DNA of 64,000 nt from Hepsetus odoe. Its lineage: Eukaryota > Chordata > Actinopteri > Characiformes > Hepsetidae. Shown piece by piece: positions 59,702-64,000 of the stretch (its first letter is position 1; every line of letters begins with the position of its first letter). The stretch spans positions 5,398,723 through 5,462,722 of the forward strand of contig CM029367.1 in the NCBI GenBank assembly GCA_017165825.1, read 5' to 3'. Under the pieces are notes generated by a model, which was not told the DNA's origin, made no database searches, and saw only the letters and a list, made by a program, of their open reading frames with translations. The position numbers and the translations under genes were made by a program.

Positions 59702-60636
59702 AGCAAACGGACACCCACTGAGGTGGGAAAGTTTAGTTAAGGGTTGCTTGCAAAGAGATGCCACTGCTTTCATGGGCAAATTTGTCAAAGGGAAAAGGAA
59801 AAGTGCAGCGCTGCAGAAAGGGGTACTAGCAGTGGCACACATTTTGTTTGAACTGGGCAAAAGTTATTTTAAGCAACCATTCAGACGCCACTTCATATTC
59901 TTCATGAGGTGCTGTAGACAAGTGTGCTCACAGCCTCAACCCCATCAGTTTCAAAGGAGCATAATAATAACATATACTTAAAAGTAACCCCTAATCAATC
60001 TTTCCCAGCTGTTCTCCAGGTTGCTTTCGTTGTGTGCACTGTGGTTTGTTGTGACTGTGATAGAGTATGTCCTGGATACCTTGCAGAAGGCGCAATACTG
60101 TTCATCATCCTGTTGATTCGTCAGGACATTTAGTGCCAGCGGTAGCTGATATCAGACAGATGGCTGTGGATAGGCAATCATTAAAGAGCATAGCTAGGAG
60201 CCAGCACTAGCCAAGAAATGAGAAGTCAGAGCACCAAGAGGAGCCAGCTCAGGTCCCTGCGCGGCAGTGTCGAAAGCAGAGGGAAATGAGAAGAGAGAGG
60301 GGAAACTGATGTGGAAAGGCAGAAAGAGACAATGGCGCTGGAGAAAACAGGCTGAAACAGATGACGAGATGAGAAAACACGGCCCCCTCTGACATCGGCC
60401 TCTGCTGTGCATCGCACCGTTTTGATGCCTTCCTCGTTTTCCATGAGATCCCATAAGACAGCGTGTCCCATCTTCTCTCATCCACCCTCTGCTATCACCT
60501 CATGCTGCAGAAAGAATCCTCATGGCTCCATCCATCTTCTCCATCGGTTATCAGCATCAAAAACACAGGCGCAAGCTTCAGGCCTGGTGCTACTCTGCTC
60601 AGAGAGAACAACTTCAAAAGCTCAGTGACCACACAT

Positions 60637-60735
60637 GTGCTAAAGACCTGGATTTGTGGACAGTGTCTCCAATGGATTCACATTATGCAGCATAAATAAG
60701 GCAACGGCTGATAGCAGACCTTATTTAAATGGCAT
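60637..60735. repeat. Segmental duplicate, copy 1
   Basis: Shares gtgctaaagacctggattt, cattatgcagcataaataag and gcagaccttatttaaatg in order with 60981-61020 plus 61679-61775. This copy is uninterrupted. Confidence 0.7.
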
Positions 60736-61020
60736 TTGATGTTTAATAATTACTCTTAAGGATGGAGAATGAGGGAGATCACCCTTCTGACCTTTTGGAA
60801 AAAGTGGCCGCAGAGTTGTGGACGTGCCTGGAGTATTTTTTTTTTGATGGGAAGCCATAACCTGATCTTTTGTTTAATTTGAAAGTTGATTTGATCCTGA
60901 ATTTAATACTGGGGAAAGACTAAACGCAGGTTTAAATACCCCCCATATATTCAACTCAGCCAATAAAACCAGATCAAATCTGTGCTAAAGACCTGGATCT
61001 GTGGATGGTGTCTACACTGC

Positions 61021-61678
61021 GTGCACATTGATTAGGCAAGTGAGTATTTTGAAGATTAGTTCTGAAAACAAATTCAGTGCTATCAGTCAAACCAAAATCT
61101 ACCTTGCTGGCATCTGAGTGGAAGTGGAGCTCTTGCTGATCCAGCCACAGGCCCATCCATCTGGTCCATAAAGAGTAACTCTCATCTCATCAGTCCATAA
61201 AACCTTTGAAAAATCTGTCTTGAGATATTTCTTGTCCCAGTTTTGATATTTCAACTTATGTGATTTCAGTCTTCCTTACCTTGGCCACGTCTCTGAGCAC
61301 TGAACACCTTCTGGACACTCCAGGTAGGTTCAGTTCTGGAATATGACAGCACTGGAGGATCACGGGTTCCTGGAAGCTTCACGTTTGATTCTTCTCAAAT
61401 CTTTGGCAGTTCATTTGCATAATTTTTTCTCAACATGTTTCTTGCGACCTGTTGACTATTTGCAACAAACCGTTTGATGGTTCTGTGATCACTCTCCAAT
61501 ATCTTAGCAATTTCAAGAGTGCTGTATCACTCTTCACTTTTCAGAGTCGGTTACACAAATACACACCATCTGATCTACTTAAATCCAATTAGCATTCAGG
61601 TTTATACCACTCGGAGTTAGAATATGAGCAGAAAAATGATGATATGGTCAAATACTCACTTGCCTAATAATTGTGCAC
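61021..61678 (-). mobile_element. Tc1/mariner-like DNA transposon, 658 bp, decayed
   Basis: Bounded by inverted terminal repeats of 29 bp with two mismatches (gtgcacattgattaggcaag at the left; the right end reads the same inverted with aattatt). The minus strand keeps degraded transposase pieces: LEIAKILESDHRTIKRFVAN, then an MRVTLYGPDGW segment after the place of the first catalytic Asp. Frameshifts, stops and a missing C-terminus show it is dead. It sits inside copy 2 of a duplicated host segment. No clear TA duplication is seen. Confidence 0.78.
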
Positions 61679-61775
61679 ATGATGTAATGGGTTTTCCCAG
61701 GAGCGATCATATTGTGCAGCAAAAATAAGCTAACAGCAGGGCACTCTTTTGCCTGCAGATCTTATTTAAATGATT
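61679..61775. repeat. Segmental duplicate, copy 2, right part
   Basis: Continues the duplicated segment after the transposon: catattgtgcagcaaaaata then gcagatcttatttaaatg. The left part is 60981-61020. Confidence 0.65.
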
Positions 61776-62689
61776 CAAACCTGGCATGGATCACTGCTGC
61801 TGCAAGCAGTAATCAGCAACATAAACTACAAGAGAAACAGGAAAAGGTTTCATACTGTTACCATTGTGAAATAAAACTGTTTTTATACCTACTTTTCAAA
61901 ACCTGATACGTTCCATCCATAAAAATCAGTTCAGTGGGGATCCATCACCCAAACAGAACCTGCTCAGTAACACTCTTTTAGTCCTAGCTGGTTTATAAGA
62001 AAGGTATATCATTGATGATTTCTTGACGTTCCCAGAAAGTTTCAAGATTTAATATTACATAATAGATACCTAAATTTAATGTGCTATTCATGATGCATAC
62101 ATATCTGTATCTTTGAAAGCCTTGTAGGTCTTGCTGAGCAGCTCATGGGGCTGTTAGTTAGGGGCTAGCTAGTTTTGAGGTCCAGACCTTTTCAAGCTAA
62201 CAGGTCAGTTCTGAGAGTTGTAGGCCCTGCCACCTGCCTGGGCAACCTGACTATGGACCAAAGGACCAAACTAACAGTGTAAGCACTCTTAGTCTCCAGT
62301 TAGTGGTCTGTTGACAGCAGTCCAAAGATGAGATCTACCAGCATGACACCGCAGCAGGAGCTGTCCACACATAAGAACCATGTCTGATTAACAGAGCATA
62401 TGTCCAGGCAACAGGACACTGAGCCCTTCTGACCTCCACAGCTGTGTGAAAGCACTTGCTCTTCCACCTCCCCTGCCGAGCATCGGCCTAAACAGTGGAT
62501 GATGGAGCATCATGTGGCTCCTGTGTTTGAAACCTGCCATCTTATAGCCATGTGTCAAAACCCACATTGTTCATTCAGACTAATGAACTATTCCTGCACC
62601 TTCTGAGTTTTAAGGATAAGAATTTTTCCAAAACTTTTAAATCAGACACACGTATACAAATACCTAGTACAAGGCCAAAGCTGAGTACA

Positions 62690-62905
62690 GGGCTGTGATG
62701 GCCTAGTGGTTAAAGACAAGACCCCAGGGTCTGAAAGTCATGGGCAGACCAGTAGATTGCCCTGAGGTACCCTTGAGCAAGGTACCGTCCACTTCACTGC
62801 TCCCCAGGCACTAGATATGGCTGCATAAAAGCAGAGATTGCATTTTGTTGTACATCTCTGAGTGCTGTGCTGTGTTTCACAATGATAAATAGTCACTTTC
62901 ACTTT
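62690..62905 (+). mobile_element. tRNA-derived SINE, family A
   Basis: Head ggctgtgatggcctagtggt, core ctgaggtacccttgagcaag, tail cacaatgataaatagtcact ttcac. The B box is partly deleted. Confidence 0.87.
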
Positions 62906-63019
62906 TTCTGCTTTAAAAGTAAGGTTAAAAATTGTATAGTAATAGCAACAATAATAATACATCATGGTTTGCATCACTCTACCCTGACTGGGGACACCTG
63001 ACAGAGGTTGAGACTGTCC

Positions 63020-63350
63020 TGGTGTCAGGTCTGCCTCATTAGACTCGGGGTATAACCCTCTGAGTCAAGGCAGAGCTGTCGGTCATTGTTTGTCATCGTG
63101 GCGTGTCTTGTAAGTATTGTGTGTCAGTTGTTCAATTGTGTTTACAGAGTGATTGTGCATTGTCTACCCCTGTCCGTGATCTTGACTCCACATTTATGTC
63201 CTGCCTCATCTGCTTCAGGGTGACAAATAATCACTGACAGGTCTGCCCTGACTCACATAGGTATATACCCAGAGTCTGATGAGGCACACCTGGCACCAGG
63301 ACAAAGTTCCAACCTCTGCCAGGTGTGCCCAGTCAGAGTAGAGGCACAAA
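63020..63350. mobile_element. LTR-like segment with a long inverted repeat
   Basis: 63025-63073 (gcctcattagactcggggta...) and 63241-63285 (...ggtatatacccagagtctga tgaggc) are imperfect inverted copies about 170 bp apart. The right arm leads into gaggcacacctggcacc and gccaggtgtgcccagtcaga, the same stem blocks seen in the 19-, 33- and 42-kb LTRs. Full boundaries are not clear. Confidence 0.55.
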
Positions 63351-64000
63351 CCATCACAATCTCCCATGTCAAACCCCAGGTCTCTTTACAAATACAGAAT
63401 TTATCAGACAGTTATCTGACACAAAACATAAAGCAAAGACAAACATCAGCAGCAGCATCTTAATTTCCAAGCCAGGAATCAAGGAATCAAGACGTGGCGT
63501 AGCACTGACCGAAGGCATATGTTTTTAAAGAGAGACAGAGAAGATGTATTATACATTTTGAAGCAGGAAATTTCAGTTTTGGAGCTAAAACACCAAGTAA
63601 TCTGTTCTGAATATGTAGGAGTGTACGGGTGGAGACATTTAGTGAGAAAGGGAGGGCAGATCCATGCAGAGCTTTAAAAAAAATGTAATGAGTAGCAATT
63701 TGCACAGAATACAGTATGAAATAAGCAGTCAGTGAAGTTCATGGAGAACAAGGGAGATGTGTTCTGAGATGAGCTGCAGAATTGTGTATGTACTGAAGCC
63801 TGGATAATGTTTTTAATTGGAGATGTATGAACACAAAATGGCATAATTTTGTTGCTTTGAAAATAAGTACACATCCCACATAAGTACACGAATTCAGTTT
63901 TTATTTCCCCCCAGTATATTAGGCTCATCAAATAAATAGAAATTGTGCAAAAAATGCGTTGTTAACTTTTGTTTCCTGTAAAGAACGTGCCACTGTTTTC

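Larger units (their letters stand above)
58388..64000 (-). other. mdga1: mdga1 intron upstream of exon A (partial)
   Basis: The exon encoding the first half of Ig1 is not found up to the right edge, so this is the 3' part of the preceding intron. It contains a (GA)n tract, a duplicated segment split by a Tc1/mariner relic (61021-61678), a SINE (62690-62905) and an LTR-like segment with an inverted repeat (63020-63350). I recognise nothing in 58388-59657, 59701-60635, 61780-62689 or 63351-64000. Confidence 0.75.

Overview
The window reads as ray-finned fish (teleost) nuclear DNA, most likely from an ostariophysan lineage. It is AT-rich, has long CA/TA/GA microsatellites, and holds many copies of fish-type tRNA-derived SINEs (one DANA/Mermaid-like family, one family with a 'ctgaggtacccttgagc' core), Tc1-like transposons, RTE- and L2-type LINE scraps, and small LTR elements. 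No bacterial-type gene, operon or CRISPR array is present. The species cannot be fixed from sequence alone.

One protein-coding gene is clearly supported, on the minus strand: three internal exons of mdga1 (MAM domain-containing GPI anchor protein 1), a synaptic cell-surface Ig protein. In transcript order they are exon A (58387-58213, second half of Ig1), exon B (13441-13245, first half of Ig2) and exon C (10199-10067, second half of Ig2). The phases 0/1, 1/0 and 0/1 fit together and every junction has AG/GT. A 44,771-bp intron separates A from B, and a 3,045-bp intron separates B from C. The rest of the window is intronic; the gene's start (above 64000) and its later Ig, FNIII, MAM and GPI exons (below 1) lie outside.

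The introns hold at least 21 copies or fragments of one SINE family, three DANA-like SINEs plus one tail fragment, three V-SINE/L2-type tails, L2/CR1-like and RTE LINE 3' fragments on both strands, at least six Tc1/mariner relics (two with fold-back structure), a short LTR element with both LTRs and a 5-bp target duplication (33052-34158), and solo LTRs at 19137-19423 and 21160-21429. There are several minisatellites: 46 bp at 31840-32285, 72 bp at 57249-57610, 65-74 bp G-rich at 49520-49785, C-rich at 35285-35595, and 70-90 bp purine-rich at 47400-47860. Almost all other open reading frames are chance frames in repeats or introns.

Points worth a second look: a (TG)n tract replaces the pyrimidine tract before exon C while exon B has a weak donor; (TG)n tracts follow exon A's donor; a strong nested stem-loop is shared by distinct LTR relics; a tRNA-Gly-like pseudogene abuts a SINE; one SINE is chimeric; a duplicated segment carries a transposon in only one copy; and a possible antisense exon lies at 15401-15692.
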